Below are positions 50,934 through 59,482 of a DNA stretch of 64,000 nucleotides, piece after piece. Made by a program: the position numbers and the translations under genes. Below the pieces are notes generated by a model. The model saw nothing but the letters and a program-made list of their open reading frames with translations, was not told the origin of the DNA and searched no databases. Origin of the DNA: Bacillus sp. CHD6a (GTDB taxonomy: Bacteria > Bacillota > Bacilli > Bacillales > Bacillaceae_I); the NCBI RefSeq assembly GCF_001293645.1, contig NZ_LBMD01000003.1, positions 62,001 through 126,000 on the forward strand. The letters run 5' to 3'. Each line of letters opens with the position of its first letter. Positions within the stretch are counted from its first letter, which is position 1.

Positions 50934-51989
50934 TTAAGAAGCGCCCTGCAATGCCGCCTCAATATCTTCTTCAAAAGTTTGGATAACTGGCTGTAATACT
51001 TCATCCAGCTTACGGAAAGTCGACGAAACACTTCCCGCTGATATTCCAAACTCTTCTGCTAACGCTTTCTGTGTTTCCTGCTGTTCTTTCATAAAATGTG
51101 TGTCTAAAAAGTAAATCAATGCGGCAGCGTAATTCTGCTCATTGCGGATCATCGGACTCTCTTTCATGCAATAGATGGACCAGAGCATGGAAGCAAACTC
51201 CAAAAATCTTTCCGGATATCCGCGCTTTTTAGCTCCATCTGCAAACAATCCTAGTACACGCTCCTGCGCCTTATCTTGGACAGGTAACTGTTGCACATCC
51301 TCTTCACTTAATTCAAATTCTACCATTTTACCGGCAAGGTCCGGGAATTCTGCTCGTATATAGGCTGAATCAATGGCAACCTCTGAAAATTCCTCCATAA
51401 ACTTCTCTTCCAGACGAATTGTCTCTAGTACCCCACGTTCAAAGGTGGACATGAACACAACTTTTGCCTGCTTGAAAGGGACAAACATGCCAATAACCAG
51501 CTCATTTTTACTTAAAGTATCTTCTCTGCCAATGTAAGTGACTTTTTCTTTCTCTTTTGTGAAAAAGTCCTCCATGGTGTAAGTCTCCCCACGCACATTT
51601 GCCACTTTATAGACAGAAGGGTATGCATTTTGCCAGTTTTCTGCCCATTCTTTTACCTGTGGACGCGAGAACTTGCCTGCTTGAACGGATGCAAACTCTT
51701 CCACAATCGTCAAACCATTATCACGCTTTACCGTGAACATATACCATAGATGGAGGAGCTCGTTATATGCCTCACTCTTCATCTCATTCATTGAAAATTT
51801 ATGTAGATACTTGGAGCTTACCGTTTCAAGTTCACTTGAGAACTTTTGATATGCATAGCGCATCAAGTCAATTTGTAAAGCCATCACTTCTGTTTCTAAC
51901 ACTTTATCCAGGCCGTTTTGCTTTTTTTCACAACACTTTTTATATTTCTTTCCACTGCCACAAGGACACGGTTCGTTTCTTCCAATCAT
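50934..51989 (-). CDS. SEC-C motif protein
   Basis: Contains the SecA-type zinc motif CPCGSGKKYKKCC at residues 8-20, used by SecA and other proteins to bind ribosomes or SecB-like partners. The 351-residue body has no recognised domain. It is largely helical, and its last 60 residues include a helix-turn-helix-like stretch (ALAEEFGISAGSVSSTFRKL). ATG at 51987-51989. No clear operon partner. The role is unknown; the SEC-C motif alone does not imply secretion. Confidence 0.82.
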   Translation of the reverse strand: MIGRNEPCPCGSGKKYKKCCEKKQNGLDKVLETEVMALQIDLMRYAYQKFSSELETVSSKYLHKFSMNEMKSEAYNELLHLWYMFTVKRDNGLTIVEEFASVQAGKFSRPQVKEWAENWQNAYPSVYKVANVRGETYTMEDFFTKEKEKVTYIGREDTLSKNELVIGMFVPFKQAKVVFMSTFERGVLETIRLEEKFMEEFSEVAIDSAYIRAEFPDLAGKMVEFELSEEDVQQLPVQDKAQERVLGLFADGAKKRGYPERFLEFASMLWSIYCMKESPMIRNEQNYAAALIYFLDTHFMKEQQETQKALAEEFGISAGSVSSTFRKLDEVLQPVIQTFEEDIEAALQGAS

Positions 51990-52130
51990 TCTATCACCTT
52001 AAACCTTTTGTTTTTTCTAAGTTGTTCTCATTTGAGATTTACAGACAACGAGTTTAATTCTAACACATTTAATGCCTCTCATGTAGCCGATCAATGACTG
52101 GATAACTTAACCAGTCATCTTTCTCCAAAA

Positions 52131-52165
52131 CAAAAAACACCTCCGAACATTTACGGAAAGGTGTT
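52131..52165 (-). terminator. Terminator of the 48-residue gene
   Basis: Minus strand AACACCTTTCCG and CGGAGGTGTT pair over nine bp with a two-base bulge, followed by TTTTTTG, about 20 bases after the stop codon at 52185. Confidence 0.8.
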
Positions 52166-52184
52166 ATCTAGTAATCTATCTTAT

Positions 52185-52331
52185 TTATTTTACAAGCAAC
52201 TGCAGCTTTTCTTTCATTTCATCTATAAGTTCCATCATGGATATATTCTCTCTCTCTGTGCCTTGTTGATAGGCATATTGAAGCACTTTAATAATCTCTT
52301 CTTTGCTTTCAATACTTTTATAGTCGTTCAT
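52185..52331 (-). CDS. Small helical protein, 48 residues
   Basis: Unrecognised small gene. Reverse strand from ATG 52329-52331 reads MNDYKSIESKEEIIKVLQY and ends with KEKLQLLVK. Very charged, with no hydrophobic core, probably two helices. GGCGGTGA lies about eleven bases upstream, and a good terminator follows, which supports a real gene. The 547-bp gap between the SEC-C gene and the gene at 52546 holds only this gene and its terminator. Confidence 0.72.
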   Translation of the reverse strand: MNDYKSIESKEEIIKVLQYAYQQGTERENISMMELIDEMKEKLQLLVK

Positions 52332-52545
52332 CAACCAAATTTCACCGCCTAATTAATTACAAAATATACTACAATTCTACTACTTTCTACCAAAAACACA
52401 AGAAGAATCTTATTAATTTGCTAGATATTCGTCGGTTTTTGTTTTTTATCATATACCCTTTCATGCTAAAATCAAACTTCTTTCTTTGAAATTTGCTTTC
52501 GTCATCTATAGTTATATATAGTTAAGTTGAAAGAAGGTGTCCAAA

Positions 52546-52971
52546 GTGAAATTTATCAAAGGAATATTTATTACAGCCCTTATCCTAGGAATCCTTGGAT
52601 ATGCAGGCTATTATTTTATCAATAAATACTTGGAAGATCAGGCAGTCGATTATGTGGAAAAAGACTTGGTGAAAAATAACGATGTCGCTATGGCTCGGGA
52701 GTATGTAGACAGATCGCCTGCCTTGAAGAACTATATTGCAGAGGGAGCAGAAGCTAACCTGGAAGAGCTGCCAGTCCAAACCCGTGAAGAAGCAACAAGA
52801 ATGGTCATGCAAAAACTAAGTTTTCAAGAAATGCAGCAGATACAGTCAAAAGCAGCGAACGGCATGACGGAACAGGAAGTGCTGGAGTTAGTGGAAACAT
52901 TTGAGGAGAAATTGACAGAGGAAGAACAGTTGGCATTGAAGGCGATTGTTTATAGGGAATTGTATGAATGA
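52546..52971 (+). CDS. Hypothetical membrane-anchored protein
   Basis: Not recognised. About 141 residues from GTG 52546 (GAAGGTG six bases upstream; GTG 52537 is an alternative). One N-terminal membrane helix (about 5-26) followed by an acidic helical extracytoplasmic or cytoplasmic domain with VEKDLVKNNDVAMAREYVDR. Ends 138 bases before the 53110 gene. Confidence 0.65.
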   Translation: MKFIKGIFITALILGILGYAGYYFINKYLEDQAVDYVEKDLVKNNDVAMAREYVDRSPALKNYIAEGAEANLEELPVQTREEATRMVMQKLSFQEMQQIQSKAANGMTEQEVLELVETFEEKLTEEEQLALKAIVYRELYE

Positions 52972-53109
52972 CCAAGTAGAGTCCATGAACCTGAATGAAG
53001 AGGTTTATGGGCTTTTTATTTTTATTCTTCAAGGCTCCTACCCTCGCCAAACAGCGATGACAAGCATATGTTATGGAATGGATAGTATGTCTAAAGGAGG
53101 CATTATTCA

Positions 53110-53640
53110 ATGTCCTTATATTTTGAATGGAGAAAAAGTTGCGGCTGCAGGGTGCCGTGTAATTGTGACGTGCAACCCAGGGGCATGGAACCAAGGTATT
53201 ATTATAATCAGAGCGATGAAATGTTGGCGATTGAAGCGGACATGCCAACACAAGCTATTGAATTAAAGGTGAGGACCCATTTTCCAAATGAAGTGATAAA
53301 GTTAGATGCCATGATCGAAGCTTTTATCCTGACGGAAAACAATCCTGCATATAGTTTTATTGTCGAGTTCTCTTTGCTGCGCGAGACAATCCCGTTAACA
53401 AGTGAAAGTTTTGCATTAATTAATCAATTTGGACAAAATGATTGTGAAAAAACAATTATCAACACTACAAAAATTACCTGGACTGACATCATTCCGCTTC
53501 CTGGAACTTATACGTATTATATAGAGGTGAACCACATCACCCTCCCAAACCAACATATTGCAAGCGTAGAGGTTCAAGACCGATCGCTTACTGCCATTTC
53601 GTTCCCCACAGGCAAGCAAAAACCAGAAAAAAGAGAATAG
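53110..53640 (+). CDS. Hypothetical Cys-rich-start beta protein
   Basis: Not recognised. 176 residues; start firm (AAAGGAGG nine bases upstream). The first 40 residues contain CGCRVPCNCD, four Cys in a row of nine positions. The rest alternates beta strands and short turns (FIVEFSLLRETIPLTSES, TYTYYIEVNHITLPNQ), suggesting a beta-sandwich. No signal peptide is evident. It may be a spore-surface or coat-type protein, but only by general resemblance. Confidence 0.6.
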   Translation: MSLYFEWRKSCGCRVPCNCDVQPRGMEPRYYYNQSDEMLAIEADMPTQAIELKVRTHFPNEVIKLDAMIEAFILTENNPAYSFIVEFSLLRETIPLTSESFALINQFGQNDCEKTIINTTKITWTDIIPLPGTYTYYIEVNHITLPNQHIASVEVQDRSLTAISFPTGKQKPEKRE

Positions 53641-53644
53641 TAAT

Positions 53645-53912
53645 TTTTAAACAAACGTTGGTTCAAGCAGAAATGGAATTATAGGATTTCCAAGGGATAC
53701 AGCGGTTGTGTTTCGGATTAACTTTTGAAAAAGTTATACAAGGAAAATTTAATTGATGTTGTCGAAAATGGCATGTTTGTGTTGTTCTATGCGCATTCAC
53801 TAATTTAGAATAGCTTTTTTAAAACAAACGTTGGTTTAAGCAGAAATGAAAACATAGGATTCCCATAGGGTACAGCGGTTGTGTTTCGGATTAACTTTTG
53901 AAAAAGCTATGT
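53645..53912. repeat. Approximately 90-bp direct repeat, two copies
   Basis: Copies at about 53645-53735 and 53816-53910, 172 bases apart, share AAACAAACGTTGGTT, then CAGAAATG, TACAGCGGTTGTG, TTTCGGATTAACTTTTG and GAAAAAG. In the second copy TAGCTTTTTT pairs with GAAAAAGCTA, giving it inverted ends. They fill much of the 496-bp gap before 54137. Confidence 0.8.
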
Positions 53913-53921
53913 TTGTAAAAC

Positions 53922-53950
53922 AAAAAAGACCTAGGATACAGGTCTTTTTT
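53922..53950. terminator. Bidirectional terminator
   Basis: Perfect 11-bp stem AAAAAAGACCT / AGGTCTTTTTT around a seven-base loop. It follows the direct repeats on the plus side and overlaps the stop codon of the small reverse ORF. Confidence 0.82.
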
Positions 53951-54062
53951 GTTTCTGGATATCGTCCAACGCGTCCTTAAGGTTTCTTCTTAAAAAAATC
54001 ACTCTCGTTGGATCACTTAACTTGCTAATAAGTGCAGTTTTCACACAATAAATTTGAATCAT
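53931..54062 (-). CDS. Possible small protein, 43 residues
   Basis: Reverse reading from ATG 54060-54062: MIQIYCVKTALISKLSDP, then TRVIFLRRNLKDALDDIQKQ and KRPVS. Amphipathic and basic. The stop lies inside the terminator stem, which would suit a short leaderless gene or be chance. The ribosome site is poor. Unrecognised; treat as a candidate only. Confidence 0.35.
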   Translation of the reverse strand: MIQIYCVKTALISKLSDPTRVIFLRRNLKDALDDIQKQKRPVS

Positions 54063-54136
54063 ATTCCAGGTTGGTTTACCCTTTTTATTCTTCTGGGTAT
54101 AAGAACTTTATTACAGCACTATAAGGAGGAAGTTGC

Positions 54137-55507
54137 ATGGTAGAGCAACGTAAAGAGGTTATTGGTTCTTATTTACTGGAAGAGGATGCACTTGCGAAAA
54201 TTGATTGGCTGCAGTCAGAGGGCTACCAACCGGAGGAAATCTGGATTATTCGTGATAACCGTGGACTGGTAGAGCAATTTGGTGACGGGGCATTAACTCG
54301 TACTCACGATGAACGAGAAGCTCAACTTAATGAGTATTCAAGCATCAATCCGAGCAGCTCCATCGTCACACCAAAAAGCCTATTCACTCCTGAAAATAAA
54401 AGCGTTGCAATTACATTGATGGAGATGGGCATTGCAAAAGAGGAAGCATATCGTTATGAGTTTGATGTAAAAGTTGGAAAGGTGCTTGTACTTGCCGAAC
54501 CGATATCGAGCAAGAAATTGCGCCAGGAAGCTATCACAGAGAGCCGATTGGAGAGATATGCGAGGGAAAAAACCGCTTTACAGGTAGATCCTGATACAGA
54601 ATCGTTAACAGCGGAAGAACCTGTCGTTTCAGAGAACGAAAGAATAACAGAATCAAGCACCTCCATTAATCGTCCAGTGCCTGATTCCAACATAGATGGA
54701 AGCATTCCACTAGATGAGCAACTCTTGACCGGCAATCCTGTTGAAACCGAGAAGAATTACGCTCGGGAAGAGGTCATTGCGCTCCATGACCAGGCAAGTG
54801 TGACGAGCGAATCAACTTCGCTAAGAAGTGGGGTGGATTCTGAGTTAGATTTAGAGAATGATTTAGACGGCGCGCAGCCTACTGCAACTAATAACGGAAA
54901 GCGTTATGCCGAAAATAGTTCAGAGGAAGACGTGGACAAAGCATTACTCTATGAACATGGACAGCCGTTCCCGATGGAAAAGCCATATGAGGAAGATGTC
55001 TATGACCAGCGCGTTGTTTCAAATGGCCCACTGGGTGTGGAGTTGGAAGAAACAGCAGGGGATATGAGTCGCAGTCAGGACAAAAAGCCACTCTTTCGCT
55101 CTGGGGATACAGGAGCAGGTTATTCTACGAGACCTGTAGATTCTGAGACTGCAGGTAGAACTGATGAGCAAGTAAGAGAAACAGGAGATAAAGGCCCTAT
55201 TCTTTTTGAAGATACATTAAAGGAAATCGAAAAAGACGAGCCATTGATAAATAGTTATGAGTCTACAAACTATGAAACAGAACAACCTGGTGACATTTAT
55301 ACTCCGGAAGAAGAGACATCTGTCCATATTGACGAAGAAACGTACATGCAAGAGGGACATGTACGCTACAATGAACAAAATGAAGGCCCACTATTTGAAG
55401 AAGACAGCTCAGAAGGTCCATTCTCCGACCGCAAAAAAGAAAGAATGACCCAAAAACGCAACAACCTTTTTACCGACGACCGAGACAACGACCTTTTTAG
55501 AAGATAA
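54137..55507 (+). CDS. Stress protein 17M-like domain with long acidic tail
   Basis: N-terminal 120 residues (KEVIGSYLLEEDALAKIDWL, IWIIRDNRGLVEQFGDGAL, LMEMGIAKEEAYRYEFDVKV) look like the YflT/general stress protein 17M domain. The remaining ~330 residues are low complexity, rich in Glu, Asp, Ser and Gly, without a clear fold. Short motifs recur in the second half: KKPLF, KGPILFED, EGPLFEED and LFRR. RBS AAGGAGGAA. No sigma-B promoter was identified. Confidence 0.72.
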   Translation: MVEQRKEVIGSYLLEEDALAKIDWLQSEGYQPEEIWIIRDNRGLVEQFGDGALTRTHDEREAQLNEYSSINPSSSIVTPKSLFTPENKSVAITLMEMGIAKEEAYRYEFDVKVGKVLVLAEPISSKKLRQEAITESRLERYAREKTALQVDPDTESLTAEEPVVSENERITESSTSINRPVPDSNIDGSIPLDEQLLTGNPVETEKNYAREEVIALHDQASVTSESTSLRSGVDSELDLENDLDGAQPTATNNGKRYAENSSEEDVDKALLYEHGQPFPMEKPYEEDVYDQRVVSNGPLGVELEETAGDMSRSQDKKPLFRSGDTGAGYSTRPVDSETAGRTDEQVRETGDKGPILFEDTLKEIEKDEPLINSYESTNYETEQPGDIYTPEEETSVHIDEETYMQEGHVRYNEQNEGPLFEEDSSEGPFSDRKKERMTQKRNNLFTDDRDNDLFRR

Positions 55508-55525
55508 CCAGAATAAAATGCAAAA

Positions 55526-55572
55526 GCAGTCCGGGAATTCGGTAGAATTCTTGGACTGCTTATTTTTTTTCG
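55526..55572 (+). terminator. Terminator of the 17M-like gene
   Basis: Outer stem AAGCAGTCC/GGACTGCTT and inner GAATTC/GAATTC, then a run of T. The palindrome GGGGTCAGACCC follows at 55577. Confidence 0.85.
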
Positions 55573-55576
55573 AAAA

Positions 55577-55588
55577 GGGGTCAGACCC
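55577..55588. repeat. GGGTC-GACCC palindrome, third copy
   Basis: GGGGTCAGACCC is the reverse complement of the pattern at 48834, 48869 and 63591. Located after a terminator, before the oxidoreductase stop codon. Confidence 0.7.
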
Positions 55589-55630
55589 TCAAAGGATTTT
55601 CCCCTTCGACGTCGAAACCCCCTTCTTCCA

Positions 55631-56668
55631 CTATAAACTCACACTTTTGCCGGTCTCGCTGCTGCGGTAGATGGCGTCGATGATGAGGGAGACTTGCATG
55701 GCTTGTTGTGGTTTGACGATTAGTTCTTCTAGACCGAGGCAGCTGTTTACAAAGTTTTCTGCTTGCGGGAGACTTGGGTCGTCTTCGCCTGGCACCCAGT
55801 CGGCTTCTGTATTTAAGAGCATGCCGTGCTTCATCTGATTAACGTGGAATGGAAACAGGTCCACCCCTCCACTAATTCCGGATATACTTACACTCTCTTC
55901 GTCCCCTTTTACATTCGCTGACCAAGAGGTTTCAAACAGCAAGGAAGCTCCACCTTCAAATTTTATGTAAGCTGTCACGTGATCGTCCACTTCAAACGTT
56001 TCATGATCAAAGCTGCCCCATTGGTTCACTTGCCCTGGAATTTTACTTAACTCATTATAGGCAGATCCCATCACTTCCACAGGCTTCGGGTTTCCGAGCA
56101 ACCACAAAGATAGATCCAACAAGTGGCAACCATAGTCAATTAAGCTACCTCCTCCCTGTAATTCCTTGTTCGTAAACACACCCCATCCAGGCACTTTACG
56201 TCGACGCATACCGCGAGCCCTTGCAACAATCGGTCGACCCATTTCATCCGCATCCACCAAACGTTTCGCTGCCACCGATTCTTTCATAAACCGGTAATGG
56301 TAGGCAATTGCAAGCTGCTTGCCTGAATTTTCAGCAGCAGCAACCATAGCTTCACATTCATCTGGGCGCATTGCCATCGGTTTTTCACAGAACACATGCA
56401 AACCTGCTTCTAAAGCTGCAATGGTTATTTCTGCATGAAACTTGTTTGGTGTACAAATTGTCACTGCATCCACATGTTCAAACATATCCGCATAGTGGGC
56501 ATACACATTGCTAATTCCAAACTTCTGCCCTACCATTTGTGCCGTCTCTTCATTCACATCACTGATTGCCGTAATCGTCACTTTCTCTTCCATTTTTAAA
56601 AACGTCGGGATATGACGGTTCTGCGCAATACCTCCAACCCCAATAATCCCCATACGTAACTTACTCAT
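55631..56668 (-). CDS. Gfo/Idh/MocA oxidoreductase
   Basis: NAD(P)-dependent sugar or inositol oxidoreductase. 345 residues, full length: LRMGIIGVGGIAQNRHIPTF Rossmann at the N-terminus, FCEKPMAMRPDECEAM near 93-108, and GGGSLIDYGCHLLDLSLWLLG near 172-192 with the catalytic-site His/Asp pattern. RBS GAGGTG. Downstream of the two-component and ABC genes on the same strand, so possibly part of a sugar-use group, but a 126-bp repeat lies between. Confidence 0.9.
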   Translation of the reverse strand: MSKLRMGIIGVGGIAQNRHIPTFLKMEEKVTITAISDVNEETAQMVGQKFGISNVYAHYADMFEHVDAVTICTPNKFHAEITIAALEAGLHVFCEKPMAMRPDECEAMVAAAENSGKQLAIAYHYRFMKESVAAKRLVDADEMGRPIVARARGMRRRKVPGWGVFTNKELQGGGSLIDYGCHLLDLSLWLLGNPKPVEVMGSAYNELSKIPGQVNQWGSFDHETFEVDDHVTAYIKFEGGASLLFETSWSANVKGDEESVSISGISGGVDLFPFHVNQMKHGMLLNTEADWVPGEDDPSLPQAENFVNSCLGLEELIVKPQQAMQVSLIIDAIYRSSETGKSVSL

Positions 56669-56731
56669 ACCTACACCTCATTTATCATTTATATGTATTT
56701 TTCAAAAATAGTAATGCATAAGGATTCTCTA

Positions 56732-56857
56732 GCTGTTGCTTGGAGCACAGGGCGAAGACTCCCGCGGGAGGAAGGGACTGGGGAGACCCCGCAGGCTTGC
56801 CGAGGAGGCTCCCGGACCGCCCGCAGGAAAGCGAAGCCCAGTGCGGAAAGCAACAGC
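56732..56857. repeat. 126-bp inverted-repeat element, copy 1
   Basis: Ends are GCTGTTGCTT (56732-56741) and AAGCAACAGC (56848-56857), an exact 10-bp inverted pair. The inside has GGGAGACCCC, GAGGAGGCTC, GGAAAGCGAAG. Shares length and core with the copy at 59978. Confidence 0.85.
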
Positions 56858-56865
56858 GGTGTCAC

Positions 56866-57636
56866 CTATTTGACTAAACTACCTCTATACTCATTTGGCG
56901 TCACACCAAAAAACTTCTTATACACCTTACTAAAATACTTCTCATTCTGATAACCAATATGATACGCAATCTCATAAATTTTTAACTTAGGATTCACCAG
57001 TAATTCCTTCGCCTTCTCCATTCTGATTCGCGTTACATAATCCGTAATGGTTTCATGATACTCTTGCTTGAACTTGCGGGAAATATGCTCACGGCTCAAG
57101 TAAAAACGATCGGCAATTTCCTGAAGGGTGATATCCTGTTGATAGTTGTCCCTTAGGTATTCCTCAATTTTATCCATACTTGAAATGGAACCTGCTTCAA
57201 AGCTCCGGACAGGAATCGTTTCCACATCGCTTGCAGAACTCAAAGCCCTTTTGGCCAAAGCATCTTCTTTCCACTTTTTCACGGCCCGTTCTAACGTCTC
57301 ATTTAACAGGTCCGGATCAATCGGCTTTAAAATATAATCAAAACTCTTATAATAAATAGCATTCCGCATGAATGTGTAATCATCATATCCGCTAACCACA
57401 ATGGTCACGCTCGGTAAATCTGATTCTGCAATCCATTTAAGCAGGCTGATTCCATCCTTTTTCGGCATGGCCATATCGGTAAAGATAATTTCGGGGCGAT
57501 GCTGCTTGATGAGCAAAATCGCCTCGTCCCCATCCTCTGCTTCATAAATCGTATCAATCCCGTTTTCCTTCCAATTTGCCAACAGCTGCAGTCCATCTCG
57601 CACATGCTTTTCATCATCCACGATAATTGCTTTCAT
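56866..57636 (-). CDS. AraC-type response regulator, YesN-like
   Basis: Two-component regulator of a carbohydrate system. From ATG 57634-57636 (GGGGGTGA six bases upstream), 256 residues: receiver with Asp7/Asp8 and phosphoacceptor Asp54 (IIFTDMAMPKKDG), then a C-terminal AraC double helix-turn-helix (ITLQEIADRFYLSREHISRK, then IYEIAYHIGYQNEKYFSKVY). Overlaps the kinase gene by 23 bases. An earlier in-frame start at 57651 is rejected. Confidence 0.92.
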   Translation of the reverse strand: MKAIIVDDEKHVRDGLQLLANWKENGIDTIYEAEDGDEAILLIKQHRPEIIFTDMAMPKKDGISLLKWIAESDLPSVTIVVSGYDDYTFMRNAIYYKSFDYILKPIDPDLLNETLERAVKKWKEDALAKRALSSASDVETIPVRSFEAGSISSMDKIEEYLRDNYQQDITLQEIADRFYLSREHISRKFKQEYHETITDYVTRIRMEKAKELLVNPKLKIYEIAYHIGYQNEKYFSKVYKKFFGVTPNEYRGSLVK

Positions 57637-59410
57637 TTTTTTCACCCCCAACTTCTAGCGGAAGCTTCAATGTCACCATAAAACCACCTTTATGATGATT
57701 TTCTAAGTGAAGCGAGGCTAAGTTATTGTAATAAAGCTGCAAGCGTGTATGAATATTCTTCAATCCTATATTAGTTTCTTCTACGTCAGAAGCTGGTTTC
57801 CCTTCTCTCAACAAGCGATAAATTTCCGTCAATCTGCTGTCACTCACACCGGCACCGTTATCCCAAATGGCGAGATAAAGATAATTGCTTGCTATCTTCC
57901 CATGAATATCAATCTTCCCAACCCCTTCTCGAATATCAAATCCATGTTTAAAATAGTTCTCGATAATCGGTTGGAGGATCATTTTGGGTACCTCTATGTC
58001 CAGCGCGTTCTCTTCCATTTCTATCTCATATTCGAAATGCTCGCCGAAACGTTCTTTTTGCAGCAAAAGAAATGCCTTTACATAATTAATTTCTTTTTTT
58101 AACGGTACCATGTCCTCCTCCATGTTCATCCCATATCTCATGATTTTTGAGAGGTGGGTCAGGAGGGTGTAGATCTGCGGGACCTTATTTTTCAAGGCAA
58201 GTGTTCCAATTGATTGCAAGGCATTATATAAAAAATGCGGATTCAGCTGTGATTGAAGCACCTTTAACTGATTGGTTTTATTTTCAATCTCCAACTTGTA
58301 TTCTCTGTTGATTAAGAGGTTAATTCGTTCCATCATTTGCTTAAAACGATATCCCAATATACCAATCTCATCATTTCCTAGAGATGGGAACTGCACATTC
58401 ATGTTCCCCTCTTTTACTTGCTGGATGTTTTGGAGCAATACTCTGATAGGGGAAGTAATTTTAAAAGAAACAATAAGCGATGCTAAAATGACCAAGCACA
58501 ACCCAATAACACCAAAAAGAATATTGATTTTCGTTACCACGAAGGCATTGTCATAAAGGGTAGTGTAAGGGACCCGCTTCACCAAGATCCATCCACCTTC
58601 TGCAAGCTCCGTTTGGTCATACATCATGACGCCTTGAAATTGCCCATTGTCCCATTCCATCGTTCCCTGCGTTGATTCTGATTTCATAATCTCTGGAATC
58701 CATCGTTGCTCTTCCTTTTTGGAGGCGACCATTGGGTTCGAGCTATAGATCAACTCTCCTGTTGCAGAGAGGATGAATAACTCTTCTTTTTCCTTGTTGT
58801 AAAGGTTCTCACTTAACTCCAGAATTTTTTCCGTGCCCACTTCAAGGGTAATATAAGCTAGCACCTTATCAGAAGGTACATTCGTCAAGGCACGGTGAAC
58901 ATACAAAACATTTCGCCCCTCTTGAAGCTGGGTGGTGTCAATATTATAGTTGTACGGACTGATTTGAGCGCGTTTATATGCGTCTTCGTAGGCATTGGAG
59001 ATGCGGTCAGAGAAAACGACCGTGGACCGTTTGGAGGCGGTGATCCCCCTATTTTCCTCTGCAAAAGAGATCTGCACCCTCGTGATGTTTTCTTCTGCGT
59101 ATAGAATGGTCTGCAGTACGTTTCTGACAATTCCTATCGTTAAATAGTTCGCTTCATTGTCTGGTGTCCGCATGTAGTTGATGAAATCAGGATTGTTGTA
59201 AAGTGATAGGGTGAGATTGTTGAGCTCTTCCAAATAGTTTTCGAGATTTATTTTCCCTTGGTAGAGAAGGTTGCTGTTTTCTTGGACGACCAGGTCTTTG
59301 AATGCTTCTTTTGTTTGGTAGTATGTAATGATGATCGACGTTCCGAATGGGAGGATCGTAATGATTAAAAGGAGTGCGATCAGTTTGTTGCGTATGCTTT
59401 TTTTAAACAT
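57614..59410 (-). CDS. YesM-type sensor histidine kinase
   Basis: Membrane kinase paired with the YesN-like regulator. 598 residues: helix about 11-30, extracytoplasmic dCache-like sensor to about 300, second helix about 300-320, HAMP, then the His_kinase phosphoacceptor QLNPHFLYNAL and an ATP-binding domain with IIENYFKHGF and IWDNGAGVSDS. RBS GGAGGTGATGG. A weak cre-like sequence (59424-59437) overlaps this leader. Ligand is unknown; the adjacent sugar importer suggests a carbohydrate. Confidence 0.92.
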   Translation of the reverse strand: MFKKSIRNKLIALLLIITILPFGTSIIITYYQTKEAFKDLVVQENSNLLYQGKINLENYLEELNNLTLSLYNNPDFINYMRTPDNEANYLTIGIVRNVLQTILYAEENITRVQISFAEENRGITASKRSTVVFSDRISNAYEDAYKRAQISPYNYNIDTTQLQEGRNVLYVHRALTNVPSDKVLAYITLEVGTEKILELSENLYNKEKEELFILSATGELIYSSNPMVASKKEEQRWIPEIMKSESTQGTMEWDNGQFQGVMMYDQTELAEGGWILVKRVPYTTLYDNAFVVTKINILFGVIGLCLVILASLIVSFKITSPIRVLLQNIQQVKEGNMNVQFPSLGNDEIGILGYRFKQMMERINLLINREYKLEIENKTNQLKVLQSQLNPHFLYNALQSIGTLALKNKVPQIYTLLTHLSKIMRYGMNMEEDMVPLKKEINYVKAFLLLQKERFGEHFEYEIEMEENALDIEVPKMILQPIIENYFKHGFDIREGVGKIDIHGKIASNYLYLAIWDNGAGVSDSRLTEIYRLLREGKPASDVEETNIGLKNIHTRLQLYYNNLASLHLENHHKGGFMVTLKLPLEVGGEKNESNYRG

Positions 59411-59423
59411 GGATCCATCACCT

Positions 59424-59437
59424 CCGAAGCGCTTACA
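59424..59437 (-). promoter_or_regulatory. Weak cre-like site in kinase leader
   Basis: CCGAAGCGCTTACA matches about 11 of 14 positions of TGWAANCGNTNWCA, with the three mismatches at one end. Low confidence. Confidence 0.3.
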
Positions 59438-59482
59438 TTTTTATGATACTCCTATACTCCTTGTTTCCTTTCGTTTCAGGTA

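Noticed and set aside
52946-53266. ORF of 106 residues overlapping 53110-53640
   Set aside because: Different frame from the well-supported gene at 53110, which has AAAGGAGG and a longer reading; the overlapping frame lacks a good ribosome site and shows no domain.
53110-53640. Endospore appendage (Ena/DUF3992) subunit
   Set aside because: The Cys-rich start is suggestive but the typical CC pair and core pattern were not recognised, so function is left open.
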